Source: Phycisphaerales bacterium (lineage in GTDB: Bacteria > Planctomycetota > Phycisphaerae > Phycisphaerales > UBA1924). From it: 51,599 bases of DNA. Of this stretch, positions 42,078 to 50,250 are shown in pieces. The stretch lies in the NCBI GenBank assembly GCA_022843565.1, contig JALHNK010000005.1, positions 1 to 51,599 on the forward strand, given 5' to 3'. A model generated the notes under the pieces. It did not search any database, had not been told where the DNA came from, and worked only from the letters and a program-made list of their open reading frames with translations. The position numbers were made by a program, and so were the translations under genes. Positions within the stretch are counted from its first letter, which is position 1. The number at the start of each line of letters is the position of its first letter.

Positions 42078-42641
42078 ATGGTCATGAACCGTCTGAACGA
42101 GGTGCTCACCGAACTCGACGCCGCGATCTCCACGCCCAAGGCGCCCGAGCTTTGGCGCAACGCCCACAACCTTCTCAAGCGGACGACCGCAGACCAGATG
42201 AAAGTCGGACGGTTGATCGCCGAGCGGAACGTGCCCGGCCTTCGAGCCCTGATCGAGAGCGGCATCGGCGAGCAGCAGCGTGTGCCCGGGCTTTCGCGTC
42301 CGGCCCAGCCGCCGATCCCCGTGCAGTCGGCGGTCGTCACTGAGGCGGTCGCGGCGGCCATGAGCGCCGACACCGCGAGCGCCACGGCGACTGCGGTCCT
42401 CACGCCGCCGACGTTTGACCAGCTCAAGAGCGGGCTGCGTGCGTTCAAGAAGAAGCTGCGCGTCTCGCAGCTTGACGCCGATAGCAAGCTGACGAATCGG
42501 GCCCTGACCGGCGGCAGCCGCGGCACCATCTCGGCGATCACGCCACCCAGCGAGTTCCCGCGTCAGGTGTGGGAGCAGTTGGCGACCGAGGGCAAGCTGA
42601 AGCGTGCCGGGCACGGGCTGTACGCGCTCGGGACGGACTGA
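42078..42641 (+). CDS. Protein of unknown function
   Basis: A 187-residue soluble protein. Residues 1-60 are helical (MNRLNEVLTELDAAI...LWRNAHNLLKRTTADQMKVGRLIAERN), then a low-complexity Ala/Thr stretch (75-120), and a C-terminal part with FKKKLRVSQLDADSKLTNRALTGG and PRQVWEQLATEGKLKRAGHGLYAL, which looks like a small helix-turn-helix or wing fold. AAGGAG lies 7 nt before the ATG at 42078. It precedes the NTPase gene by 108 bp on the same strand. I do not recognise the family. Confidence 0.7.
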   Translation: MVMNRLNEVLTELDAAISTPKAPELWRNAHNLLKRTTADQMKVGRLIAERNVPGLRALIESGIGEQQRVPGLSRPAQPPIPVQSAVVTEAVAAAMSADTASATATAVLTPPTFDQLKSGLRAFKKKLRVSQLDADSKLTNRALTGGSRGTISAITPPSEFPRQVWEQLATEGKLKRAGHGLYALGTD

Positions 42642-42733
42642 AAGATCGAGCCCGCGGCGGTTGAGCGTCGCGACGCGGGCGCTGATCGGGGTGTGCGTTG
42701 CGGTGATGCCACGCTTGGCGGGGGCTGATCGCG

Positions 42734-42739
42734 TAGACT
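42734..42739 (+). promoter_or_regulatory. Candidate -10 element (TAGACT) for the NTPase gene
   Basis: TAGACT ends 10 nt before the ATG at 42750, with no ribosome-binding site between. Confidence 0.33.
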
Positions 42740-42749
42740 GCCATCTGCA

Positions 42750-44573
42750 ATGACGCCGAGCGCATTCTTTGAACACTGGGGCCTGATCGAGAACCCGTTC
42801 CGCGGCGAGGAGGCGCGTCAGGACAGCGTCTTTGCGCGCCTGGTCTCGGCGGCGGCCCCGGGCGCGAGTGTCGGCTCGCTGGCGGCCTCGATGGCCTCGG
42901 GGCAGCCTTCTGTCACCGGTGTGGCGGCGATCTCACCATCGCTGGCGAGTCGCGCGCAGCACAACGACTTCGAGAAGGTCGTCGGCGATATGGCCAGGGC
43001 GAGCTCGTCCGTTGCGTTCGGCGAGAAGGGCAGCGGAAAGACTGCGCTGCGGCTGCAGATCCAGCACGCCGCGGCGTTGCACAACGCCGCGAACCCGACG
43101 GAGAAGGTGTTGCTGGTTGCTCACGATGATCTCACGGCGTTTCTTGAGCGGCTGCACGCGCGGCTCGTGCGCCAGACGCGCAAGGGCGAGACGACACCGA
43201 GCGATTCGTTCAAGCAGACGCGATTGGTTGACCATGCCGATGCGGTGCTGCACTCGGTTGTGCCGCGACTGGTGGATGCGTTGATCGAGAACGGAGCGGG
43301 GCTCGCGACGGTGCCGGGGGCGCTGCCGGATCCTGCGACGCTGGACCTTGGGCCCGAGCCGCGCCGCACGGCGCGGGCACAGGAGAAGGTGTGGCGGCGT
43401 GATTTGTTGTTGCTGCAATCGATCTACGACCGGGGCGAGGGCGCGGGCGATCGGGCCAAGTCGCTGCGCCGTGGCGTGGGCGTGCGCCGCCCGCTTGGCG
43501 AGTATGTTGGCTATGTGATCGCGCGCATCGGCTGGCTGGTGCCGGTGGTCACGCTGCTGTGGATTTATCAATCGCGGCGGACCGCGACGGGGCTGGATCT
43601 GCCGGATTCGACGACGGGTTTCCTTGGCTGGCGCGAGTGGCTGGGTCTGACCGGCACGCCGGATGGCAACGCGGTGGGTTGGGCGACGTTTTTCTTTGGC
43701 AGCACGCTGGTGTGGGTGCTCTTTGTGATCAAGCGGTGGTGGACGCATCGCGTGATGTTCAATCGCGTGACGCGGCGCGTGTACAAGCAGGTGCGGATCA
43801 CCGGGCGCGGGGAGCACAGCTTTGCCCAGAGCCTGCACGAGTTGCCGACGGGCTGGCGTGGTGGCGGTGTCATGCCGGTGACCGATGCCGACGCGACGCG
43901 CATGGCGATGATCCAGCGTTTGCGGCGCGTGCTCAAGCCGTTTGGCTACTCGACGCTGCTGGTGGTTGTTGATCGCGTGGACGAGCCGGCGCTGATCGCC
44001 GGCGATGTCGAGCGCATGCGCACGGTGGTGTGGCCGCTGTTCAACAACGCGTTTCTCCAGCAGGAGGGCGTCGCGGTCAAGATGCTCCTGCCCATCGAGC
44101 TGCGCCACGCGCTCATGCGTGAGTCCGCGGCGTTCTTCCAGCAGGCCCGAATGGACAAGCAGAACATGGTCGAGCAGCTCGGCTGGACCGGGCCGATGCT
44201 CTACGACATCTGCGACACGCGCATCGCGGCGTGCCGCCTGGCGAGCGCCACGGGGCGATCGCTGACGCTTTGCGATCTGTTCGCTCCTGAGATCACACGC
44301 GATGCATTGATCGAAGCCCTGGAGCAGATGCGCCAGCCTCGCGACGCGTTCAAGTTCGTGTACGCGTGCATCATCGACCACTGCGCGCGCACGGTCGAGG
44401 CCCGCGTGCGGCCGACCGAGAGCGAGGACGCGCTGACGGCCAGCGGGGCCGATGGCGCGCCCGCGCACGACGCGCACGCGGGGTATCGCGTGTCGAAGCA
44501 GGTCTTTGATGAAACCCGCAAGGCGCAGGCGGAGCGGCTGCGTCAACTGGCCATGGGCGTTCGGCCCGCGTGA
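42750..44573 (+). CDS. Membrane-inserted P-loop NTPase, KAP/ExeA-like
   Basis: A 607-residue protein. It starts FFEHWGLIENPFRG, like the opening of ExeA-type AAA proteins. Walker A is GEKGSGKTA (residues 91-99), HDD at 125-127. Two membrane helices follow, near 251-273 and 308-328, and only then Walker B LLVVVDRVDEP (403-411). Membrane helices placed between Walker A and B are the hallmark of KAP NTPases, which organise membrane complexes. The C-terminal third has no known motif. It is followed 14 bp later by a BtpA gene. No ribosome site; TAGACT is upstream. Confidence 0.75.
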   Translation: MTPSAFFEHWGLIENPFRGEEARQDSVFARLVSAAAPGASVGSLAASMASGQPSVTGVAAISPSLASRAQHNDFEKVVGDMARASSSVAFGEKGSGKTALRLQIQHAAALHNAANPTEKVLLVAHDDLTAFLERLHARLVRQTRKGETTPSDSFKQTRLVDHADAVLHSVVPRLVDALIENGAGLATVPGALPDPATLDLGPEPRRTARAQEKVWRRDLLLLQSIYDRGEGAGDRAKSLRRGVGVRRPLGEYVGYVIARIGWLVPVVTLLWIYQSRRTATGLDLPDSTTGFLGWREWLGLTGTPDGNAVGWATFFFGSTLVWVLFVIKRWWTHRVMFNRVTRRVYKQVRITGRGEHSFAQSLHELPTGWRGGGVMPVTDADATRMAMIQRLRRVLKPFGYSTLLVVVDRVDEPALIAGDVERMRTVVWPLFNNAFLQQEGVAVKMLLPIELRHALMRESAAFFQQARMDKQNMVEQLGWTGPMLYDICDTRIAACRLASATGRSLTLCDLFAPEITRDALIEALEQMRQPRDAFKFVYACIIDHCARTVEARVRPTESEDALTASGADGAPAHDAHAGYRVSKQVFDETRKAQAERLRQLAMGVRPA

Positions 44574-44587
44574 ACGGAGGCTGAGGC

Positions 44588-45400
44588 GTGCTGAAGCTCA
44601 AACGTGGTTCGCTGATCGGCATGATTCACGTGCGGGCCCTGCCGGGCACGCCGGCCTCGAAGGTCGAGGTCGCGCGGATCGCGGTGCTGGCGGCGATGGA
44701 GGCCCGCGCGCTGGCCGAGGCGGGCTTTGATGCCATGCTGATCGAGAACATGCATGACGCGCCGTACGTCATGGCGCCGCACGACCCGGTGATCGTCAGC
44801 GCGATGACCGCGGCGGCGCTTGCGGTGCGGGCGGCGGTGCCGGAGCTGCCGCTGGGCGTGCAGGTCTTGGCGCGGGGCGAGCGCGAGGCCTTGGCGGTCG
44901 CGCTGGCGTCGGGCGCGAGCTTCATCCGCTGCGAGAACTTTGTGTTCTCGCATGTCGCTGATGAGGGTTTGATGGTCGAGGCGGCGGCGGGGCCGCTGCT
45001 GCGGTATCGGCGGTCCATTGGTGCCGAGGACATCGCGATCTACGCCGACATTCAGAAGAAGCACGCGTCGCACGCGATCACCGGCGACCTGCCGATCGAT
45101 GAGCACGCGCGCGGGGCGGAGTTCAGCGGCGCCGACGGCGTGATCGTCACCGGGCAGTCCACCGGGCGACCGGCGAGCGTGAGCGATCTTGAGCTTGTGC
45201 GCGGCGCGACGAAACTCCCGCTGCTGGTCGGATCTGGCGTGGACGCCGAGAGTGTTGGTGAGCTGCTGCGGATCGCCGATGGCGTGATCGTGGGGTCCTC
45301 GATCAAGCTCGGTGGTGAGTGGGCCAACTCGATCGACCCGAAACGGGCCGCGGCCCTGGTCAAGAGCGCCCGCGCCAAGCGGAAACGCGGGCGCGTCTGA
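44588..45400 (+). CDS. BtpA/SgcQ family TIM-barrel protein
   Basis: A 270-residue protein of the BtpA/SgcQ family, a TIM barrel related to phosphoribosyl-type enzymes. Family stretches: GMIHVRALPGTP, DAMLIENMHDAPY, PLGVQVLARGEREALA, SFIRCENFVFSHVADEGLM, YADIQKKHASH and VGSGVDAESV. BtpA is needed for stable photosystem I in cyanobacteria and related members may act on sugar phosphates; the reaction is not established. GTG start at 44588 with GGAGG 7 nt upstream. It begins 14 bp after the NTPase gene, so cotranscription is very likely. Confidence 0.9.
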   Translation: MLKLKRGSLIGMIHVRALPGTPASKVEVARIAVLAAMEARALAEAGFDAMLIENMHDAPYVMAPHDPVIVSAMTAAALAVRAAVPELPLGVQVLARGEREALAVALASGASFIRCENFVFSHVADEGLMVEAAAGPLLRYRRSIGAEDIAIYADIQKKHASHAITGDLPIDEHARGAEFSGADGVIVTGQSTGRPASVSDLELVRGATKLPLLVGSGVDAESVGELLRIADGVIVGSSIKLGGEWANSIDPKRAAALVKSARAKRKRGRV

Positions 45401-45519
45401 GCGCGCGGTGCTCAGCTCTATGGGCGTGCGAGGCTCGCCCGCGGGGTGGGGGGGGCGGTGGTACGCTTCGGTGTCGTGGTGGAGCGGGCGTCGCGAAGTT
45501 GGTCATCGGAGGGCTCATC

Positions 45520-46494
45520 ATGCTGTGGCGAATGCTGTGCGTGCTGGTGGTGGCGGTGTCGATGCTGAACCTTGGTGGCTGCCAGACGAACGCCGCCACG
45601 GGGCGGTCGCAGTTCCAGCTTTTCTCGCGTGCCGAGGAGATCTCGCTGGGGACGCAGAGCCAGCCGCAACTCGTCAAGGAGTTCGGTGGGACGGTGCCGG
45701 ATCAGCAGCTCCAGGCGTATGTCACCGACATCGGCAAGCGGCTGGCGAGTGTGACCGAGGGGGACAACCCGTCGCTGCCGTGGGAGTTCACGTTTCTGAA
45801 CAGCGACGTGATCAACGCCTTCGCGCTGCCCGGCGGCAAGGTCTTTGTCTCGCGGGGGTTGGTGAAGCAGATGAAGGACGAGTCCGAGCTTGCGCACGTG
45901 CTGGGGCACGAGGTCGGGCACGTCACCGCTCGGCACGCGAACGATCGCATGGCCCAGGCGCTCGGGGCGCAGCTCATCGCGGGGGTGGCGGGGGCCGCGG
46001 CGCGGAATCAGGCGATCGCCGAGGTCGCGGCGAACGCGGCGCAGGTCGCGGTGCTGGGTTTCAGCCGCGAGCAGGAGAACGAGGCCGACGCGCTGGGCAT
46101 GCGGTACATGACGCGACTGAACTACGACCCGCGCGGCGCGCTGGGGGTGATGCAGATTTTGCTGGCCGCCAGCGACGGCCCGCGCCCGCCGCAGATGCTC
46201 GCGACGCATCCGTATCCGGAGGAACGCATCAAGCGTGTGCAGCGAGAGCTCGATACGACCTACGCGAGCATGGTGAACAACCCGCAGTATCAGCGCCATG
46301 AGGAGCGATTCCGCACGCGGATGCTGGGCCGATTGGCGATGCTGCCGCCGGCACCGGATGCGGTTGATCGCACCGCCCTGGCCGATGGTGGCGTGGTGTG
46401 GTCAATGCCCGAGACGTGGTGCGGGCACTGTCGCGCCGGCGCCGCGTTGAGTGAGCTGGAGCGGATCGAGAACGCGGTCGCCGCGATGTACTGA
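45520..46494 (+). CDS. M48 family metallopeptidase lipoprotein with WCGHC tail
   Basis: A 324-residue zinc peptidase, anchored in the envelope by the lipobox LGGC (Cys 21). The zinc site is HEVGH (H130, E131, H134) with the third ligand in ENEAD (about 188). Domain order fits the BepA/LoiP-like group of periplasmic quality-control proteases. A C-terminal extension contains WCGHC at 300-304, the exact active-site word of protein disulfide isomerases, with only 20 residues after it, too little for a thioredoxin fold. GGAGG lies 7 nt before the ATG. It ends flush with a convergent glycosyltransferase gene (shared TGATCA). Confidence 0.88.
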   Translation: MLWRMLCVLVVAVSMLNLGGCQTNAATGRSQFQLFSRAEEISLGTQSQPQLVKEFGGTVPDQQLQAYVTDIGKRLASVTEGDNPSLPWEFTFLNSDVINAFALPGGKVFVSRGLVKQMKDESELAHVLGHEVGHVTARHANDRMAQALGAQLIAGVAGAAARNQAIAEVAANAAQVAVLGFSREQENEADALGMRYMTRLNYDPRGALGVMQILLAASDGPRPPQMLATHPYPEERIKRVQRELDTTYASMVNNPQYQRHEERFRTRMLGRLAMLPPAPDAVDRTALADGGVVWSMPETWCGHCRAGAALSELERIENAVAAMY

Positions 46495-47316
46495 TCAGCG
46501 TCTGTCGCCGCAGCCGCCGCAGGGCGTGGTGAGGTGGGCCAGCGCGTGCTCGGGCAGGCGGTGCGCCTGGCGGCAGAGCTCGGTGTGCAGCACATGCCGG
46601 TAGTGCGCAAGCCGAACGTGCGGGTTGTCCAGCCCGTTGCCAAACTGTCGTGTGTGGTCAAGATAGATGAGCTTGACGGGGATCTCGCGGACGCGAAGGC
46701 CCAGTGCGGCGCACTGCACCCAGAACTGCATCGGGAACGCATAGCCGGTTTCGGTGAGCCGGAGCGAGGCGAGCGACGAGACGCGATGCGCCTTGAAGCC
46801 GCAGAACGAATCGGTGAGCGACCAGTCGAGCCGGTCGTTGAGCTCGGTGGTCAGCGAAACGTTGATGGCGCGCCGGTCGGCGGGCGGCTCGGTGGATTCG
46901 TCCATCGACGCGATGTATCGCGAGCCGCTGATGATGTCGGCGTCGTCCGCCGCGGCGGCGCGGATGAACGCGGGGATCGAAGCCGGCTCGTGCTGCTCGT
47001 CGCAGTCCATCGTGATGATCCAGTCGTACCCGTGCCCCTCGGCGAAGGTGAACGCGTCGCGGAGAGCGCGCCCGTACCCCATGTTCGTCGGGTGACGGAG
47101 GACGTAGACCGGGTGCTGGGCGAGCATCTGCGGCGTGCGATCGGTGCTGCCGTCGTCGATCACCAGCACGTCTTTGGTGTACTGAAGCACTCGCGAGAGC
47201 ACGCGATCGATGTAGCGTTCCTCGTTGTACACAGGGATCGCCACGAGCACGCGCAGGTCGCCCCAAGCGTCGTATGTCGGTGCCGCGGCGTTGGCATCTT
47301 TGTTGTCCTGGGGCAT
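46495..47316 (-). CDS. Family 2 glycosyltransferase, dolichyl-phosphate mannosyltransferase-like
   Basis: A 273-residue GT2 enzyme: LRVLVAIPVYNEERYIDRVLS, VLVIDDGSTDRTP, NMGYGRALRDAFTFA, MDCDEQHEPASI (DxD) and SGSRYI. There are no membrane helices. Typical of enzymes that load a sugar onto a lipid carrier or a glycan. CGGAG lies 6-7 nt before the ATG at 47316. Its stop meets the stop of the M48 gene without any gap. No other glycan genes are adjacent. Confidence 0.88.
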   Translation of the reverse strand: MPQDNKDANAAAPTYDAWGDLRVLVAIPVYNEERYIDRVLSRVLQYTKDVLVIDDGSTDRTPQMLAQHPVYVLRHPTNMGYGRALRDAFTFAEGHGYDWIITMDCDEQHEPASIPAFIRAAAADDADIISGSRYIASMDESTEPPADRRAINVSLTTELNDRLDWSLTDSFCGFKAHRVSSLASLRLTETGYAFPMQFWVQCAALGLRVREIPVKLIYLDHTRQFGNGLDNPHVRLAHYRHVLHTELCRQAHRLPEHALAHLTTPCGGCGDRR

Positions 47317-47504
47317 CGGAGGCTCCGAGCGTGCGAAGTAGAGAGTGGAACTGATGAACCTGACGCGCGGCAGAGATGTCAATGCGGCGAGGGCCGTCGG
47401 TCGCCGCTCGTGAACCCGGGGCGATTCACAACTCGCCGAGCTTTGATGATTCGGCTCCGATCACGTTGCAGATTCCGGGAGATTTACGCGAGCCCAAAGT
47501 CGGC

Positions 47505-47516
47505 GTCCGTACGGAC
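47505..47516. promoter_or_regulatory. 12-bp perfect palindrome GTCCGTACGGAC
   Basis: Lies about 190 bp upstream of the glycosyltransferase start and 62 bp past the stop of the next gene. It may be an operator; its lack of a T run argues against a terminator. Confidence 0.3.
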
Positions 47517-47577
47517 AGGTTCCCTTGATCAGGTGCTCGTCGATGTGAACTGGGGGAAGCTGCGGAGGCCGGTCCGC

Positions 47578-48210
47578 TCAACGCTTCGGCTTGGCCTTGC
47601 GAGCAACGGGAGTCGCACGCGGCATGGGTTGTTCGAGGTCGTCGGCACGTCGGGCCGATTCGTTGCCCGGATTCGACGGCCCACGCATGCTCTCGGCATC
47701 GACCGCGCGCTGCTTGGATGTCTCGGCGAACGCCGCGAAGCCGAAGGGCTCGCCGGTCCCGCTTTCGACACCGCCCATCTCCTCTTGAATGCGGCGCTGC
47801 AGTTCCTCGCTCACAGCGTGGAACGCCCGCACCTCGCTCAGCGGGAGCGTGAACGCCTCGCCCGAGGGCGTCACGACGCGATAGACCGAGCACTGAACCG
47901 CGGCCGAGAGGTCGCGGTCGGCGTCTGTGCCGGGGATGCTGCACGCAAAGAGCGGGTGAACCTCGGCGATCGGGATGCGCTCACCGGCGTGCGTGAGGAT
48001 CGAGAGCCGGCCGTCCAGAGCGCTCGGCTCCTTCTGGACGGTGAGCATGGCGCTGAGAGAGTTGAGCATCTCCTGCGCGACGTTGGTCCAGAAGAGCTGG
48101 CGCAGCGAGTGCGTCAGATCCGGGTTCGAACGCGTTGGATGGCGCTCGACCGCCTGAGATCGCTTGCCGGAGGAAACACGCTGAGCGCGACGCGGCGTTC
48201 GGTTTTTCAA
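47578..48210 (-). CDS. Protein of unknown function following the efflux adaptor
   Basis: A 210-residue soluble protein starting with a basic stretch (MKNRTPRRAQRVSSGKRSQAVERHP). Residues about 30-140 have SLRQLFWTNVAQEMLNSLSAMLTV, HAGERIPIAEVHPLFAC and LPLSEVRAFHAVSEELQRRI. The C-terminus is Arg/Pro/Lys-rich. I chose a TTG at 48210, because AAGGAG is 9 nt upstream and no ATG is placed well. It starts 47 nt after the adaptor stop on the same strand and may be cotranscribed with it. No family is recognised. Confidence 0.6.
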   Translation of the reverse strand: MKNRTPRRAQRVSSGKRSQAVERHPTRSNPDLTHSLRQLFWTNVAQEMLNSLSAMLTVQKEPSALDGRLSILTHAGERIPIAEVHPLFACSIPGTDADRDLSAAVQCSVYRVVTPSGEAFTLPLSEVRAFHAVSEELQRRIQEEMGGVESGTGEPFGFAAFAETSKQRAVDAESMRGPSNPGNESARRADDLEQPMPRATPVARKAKPKR

Positions 48211-48256
48211 CGTCGGGATCTCCTTGAGCGTTCGCCACCCCGGATCAATGTGATGC

Positions 48257-50086
48257 TCAGCTCGCTGGCGTGGTGGCGGTCCCGGGCGGCGTATCCGGGC
48301 GCGCGGCACCGGGCGCGGGAATGGACGGTGCCTGGGCGGGCGACATCGATGCGTCGGGCCTGCGGCGCTCCGGCGCGCCCTGGCGTCCTTCGCCCCCGCC
48401 GCCCGGGGCGGTGTTGGGGTTGGCAGGGTTGGGCGCGGTAGGGGGGGAGCCGGGGCCAGCCGTAGGAGTGCCGGGCCCTCCGCCGCGAGTTCGTGCCAGC
48501 GGCTCAATGCGTCCATCGGGGAGCAGGTTCATACCCACCACCGCCAGTTGTTCCTTCGACCAGGGGCGCTCGATCTGCTCGCCGGGCAGGGCTGAGCGAA
48601 GCAGCACGCGCTGGCCATCGCTGATGCCGGCGACGACCTCGGCCAGGCGATCGCTGCGGCGTCCGATGCGGACCGGCACTCGGGCGAAGTTTGCACCCTC
48701 GGGCACCAGCACGTACCGAACCATGCCTTCAACGAAGACCGATTGGATCGGCACCGCCAGCGTGTTCTCAGCGCGGTCGAGCATGATCTCCGCCTCGCAG
48801 CGCATCGAGGGCTTCAGCGGGATGTCCACTGCGTTCATGTCGAGCTTGATCTTGACGGTGTACTCGCGCAGGTTCGGATCGCGCATGCCGCCACTCTCGG
48901 CGATCACGCCCACCGACAGCACGCTGGCGCTGACGGTCTTTCCCGCCAGAGCGTCGATCCGCACGTTGGCCTTCATCCCCTCGCGGATGCGCCCGCTGAT
49001 CGACTCGTGAACCCGCACCGACGCCACCATCTCGCTGGTGTCCGGCAGCACGATCAGCGGCGTGTTCCGCTTCACCACGCGACCGACATCCAGCGTGCCC
49101 TCGCTGTTGCCGCCCCAGCGATCGCGGTTCAGGCTCGTCGCGTAGACCACCAGCCCGTCGCTGGGCGCCTTGATCGTCGCGGCGTCGAACTGCTCGCGCA
49201 GCTTCGTCAGCTTCGTTGTTCGCAGCGAGAGCTGCTGGCGCTTGTTGTTGCGCTCGGCTTCCTTCGTGCCGATCAGCGACGCGTTCTGGCGGCCGGTGCG
49301 GTCCAGCTCCGCCTTGGCCTGATCGACCGCGGATTGCTTGGTCTTCTGGTCCTTGGGGAACTGGAACTCGTTGTAGACGGTGCGATCGAGCTCGGCGGTC
49401 TTCAGGGCCGCGTCGGCCTCGAGGAACTGCACCTCGTCACGCTTGAGCTCGTCGCGCGAGAGGAAGCCCTGCTTCTCAAGCGTCAGCGACCGCTCGTACT
49501 TGTCCTTCAAGCGGTCCAGCTCGCGCACGGCGCGCTCGTACGCCAGGTCGTTGGCCTGACGTTTACTCTTGACATCGCCCTCGAGCCACTGGAGCAGATC
49601 CAGCTCGGCGAGTTCAACTTCGAGCTTCTTCTTGGCCATCGACGATTCGTTGTCCGAGAGCTGGATCAGGTAGTTGTTCTCGGCGGTGGCGAGCTCGGCC
49701 CGAGCGGTCTCGACGCGCAGCGACTCTTCGTCGATCTGCGTCTGGATCGAGTCGGAGTTCAGCCGCAGCAGCACATCGCCCTGCTTGACGAGCGTGCCCT
49801 CGCGGACGATCTCGGTGATGGCGGTGTCCTGCTCGATCTGGCTGCGCAGGTCCACCTGCCGCAGTGCCTCGAGCTCGCCAGTGGCGGTGGTGGTGATGTC
49901 GAACGTGACAACCTTCGCGGCGCCGATGTCCGGCGCGTCGTTCGGTTCGTCGGCCCGCTGGGCGGGCCGGACGCCGAGCATGGCGCCCAGCGCGACGCCG
50001 GCGAACGCCAGCCCGCAGACGGCCAAGAGGATGCGCGGGGCGTGGCGTGCCCAGGATCGAGCGGGTTTCACGATCTGGTCGCTCAT
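48257..50086 (-). CDS. HlyD family efflux adaptor (membrane fusion protein)
   Basis: A 609-residue periplasmic adaptor of tripartite or ABC-type exporters. A signal-anchor helix lies at 19-37. A lipoyl/beta-barrel hybrid begins at about 75 (LRSQIEQDTAITEIVREGTLVKQGDVLLRL), then two long coiled-coil arms (about 120-290, Glu/Gln/Lys/Leu-rich), the second half-lipoyl motif (IKAPSDGLVVYA) and a beta-barrel. Residues beyond 550 are a Pro/Gly-rich tail. By family it would link an inner-membrane pump to an outer-membrane channel; no pump gene is in the window. The start at 50086 has AGGA 10 nt upstream. Confidence 0.88.
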   Translation of the reverse strand: MSDQIVKPARSWARHAPRILLAVCGLAFAGVALGAMLGVRPAQRADEPNDAPDIGAAKVVTFDITTTATGELEALRQVDLRSQIEQDTAITEIVREGTLVKQGDVLLRLNSDSIQTQIDEESLRVETARAELATAENNYLIQLSDNESSMAKKKLEVELAELDLLQWLEGDVKSKRQANDLAYERAVRELDRLKDKYERSLTLEKQGFLSRDELKRDEVQFLEADAALKTAELDRTVYNEFQFPKDQKTKQSAVDQAKAELDRTGRQNASLIGTKEAERNNKRQQLSLRTTKLTKLREQFDAATIKAPSDGLVVYATSLNRDRWGGNSEGTLDVGRVVKRNTPLIVLPDTSEMVASVRVHESISGRIREGMKANVRIDALAGKTVSASVLSVGVIAESGGMRDPNLREYTVKIKLDMNAVDIPLKPSMRCEAEIMLDRAENTLAVPIQSVFVEGMVRYVLVPEGANFARVPVRIGRRSDRLAEVVAGISDGQRVLLRSALPGEQIERPWSKEQLAVVGMNLLPDGRIEPLARTRGGGPGTPTAGPGSPPTAPNPANPNTAPGGGGEGRQGAPERRRPDASMSPAQAPSIPAPGAARPDTPPGTATTPAS

Positions 50087-50238
50087 GGAAACAACATCCT
50101 TCGCGTGCTGTGGCCGGACGCTCGCACGAATCGTCGGGGTTCGGTGATCGCCGCGGATCACTCCCTGGAGCGGGAATCGCCCTGAGAACTCGCCATTGTA
50201 GATGGCTCCCGTTCGGATGGGTTGCGTCGGTGGAGCCA

Positions 50239-50244
50239 TAATCT
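50239..50244 (+). promoter_or_regulatory. Candidate -10 element (TAATCT) for leaderless mqnB
   Basis: TAATCT ends exactly 6 nt before the ATG at 50251, in a gene lacking a well-placed ribosome site. Confidence 0.42.
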
Positions 50245-50250
50245 CATGCC

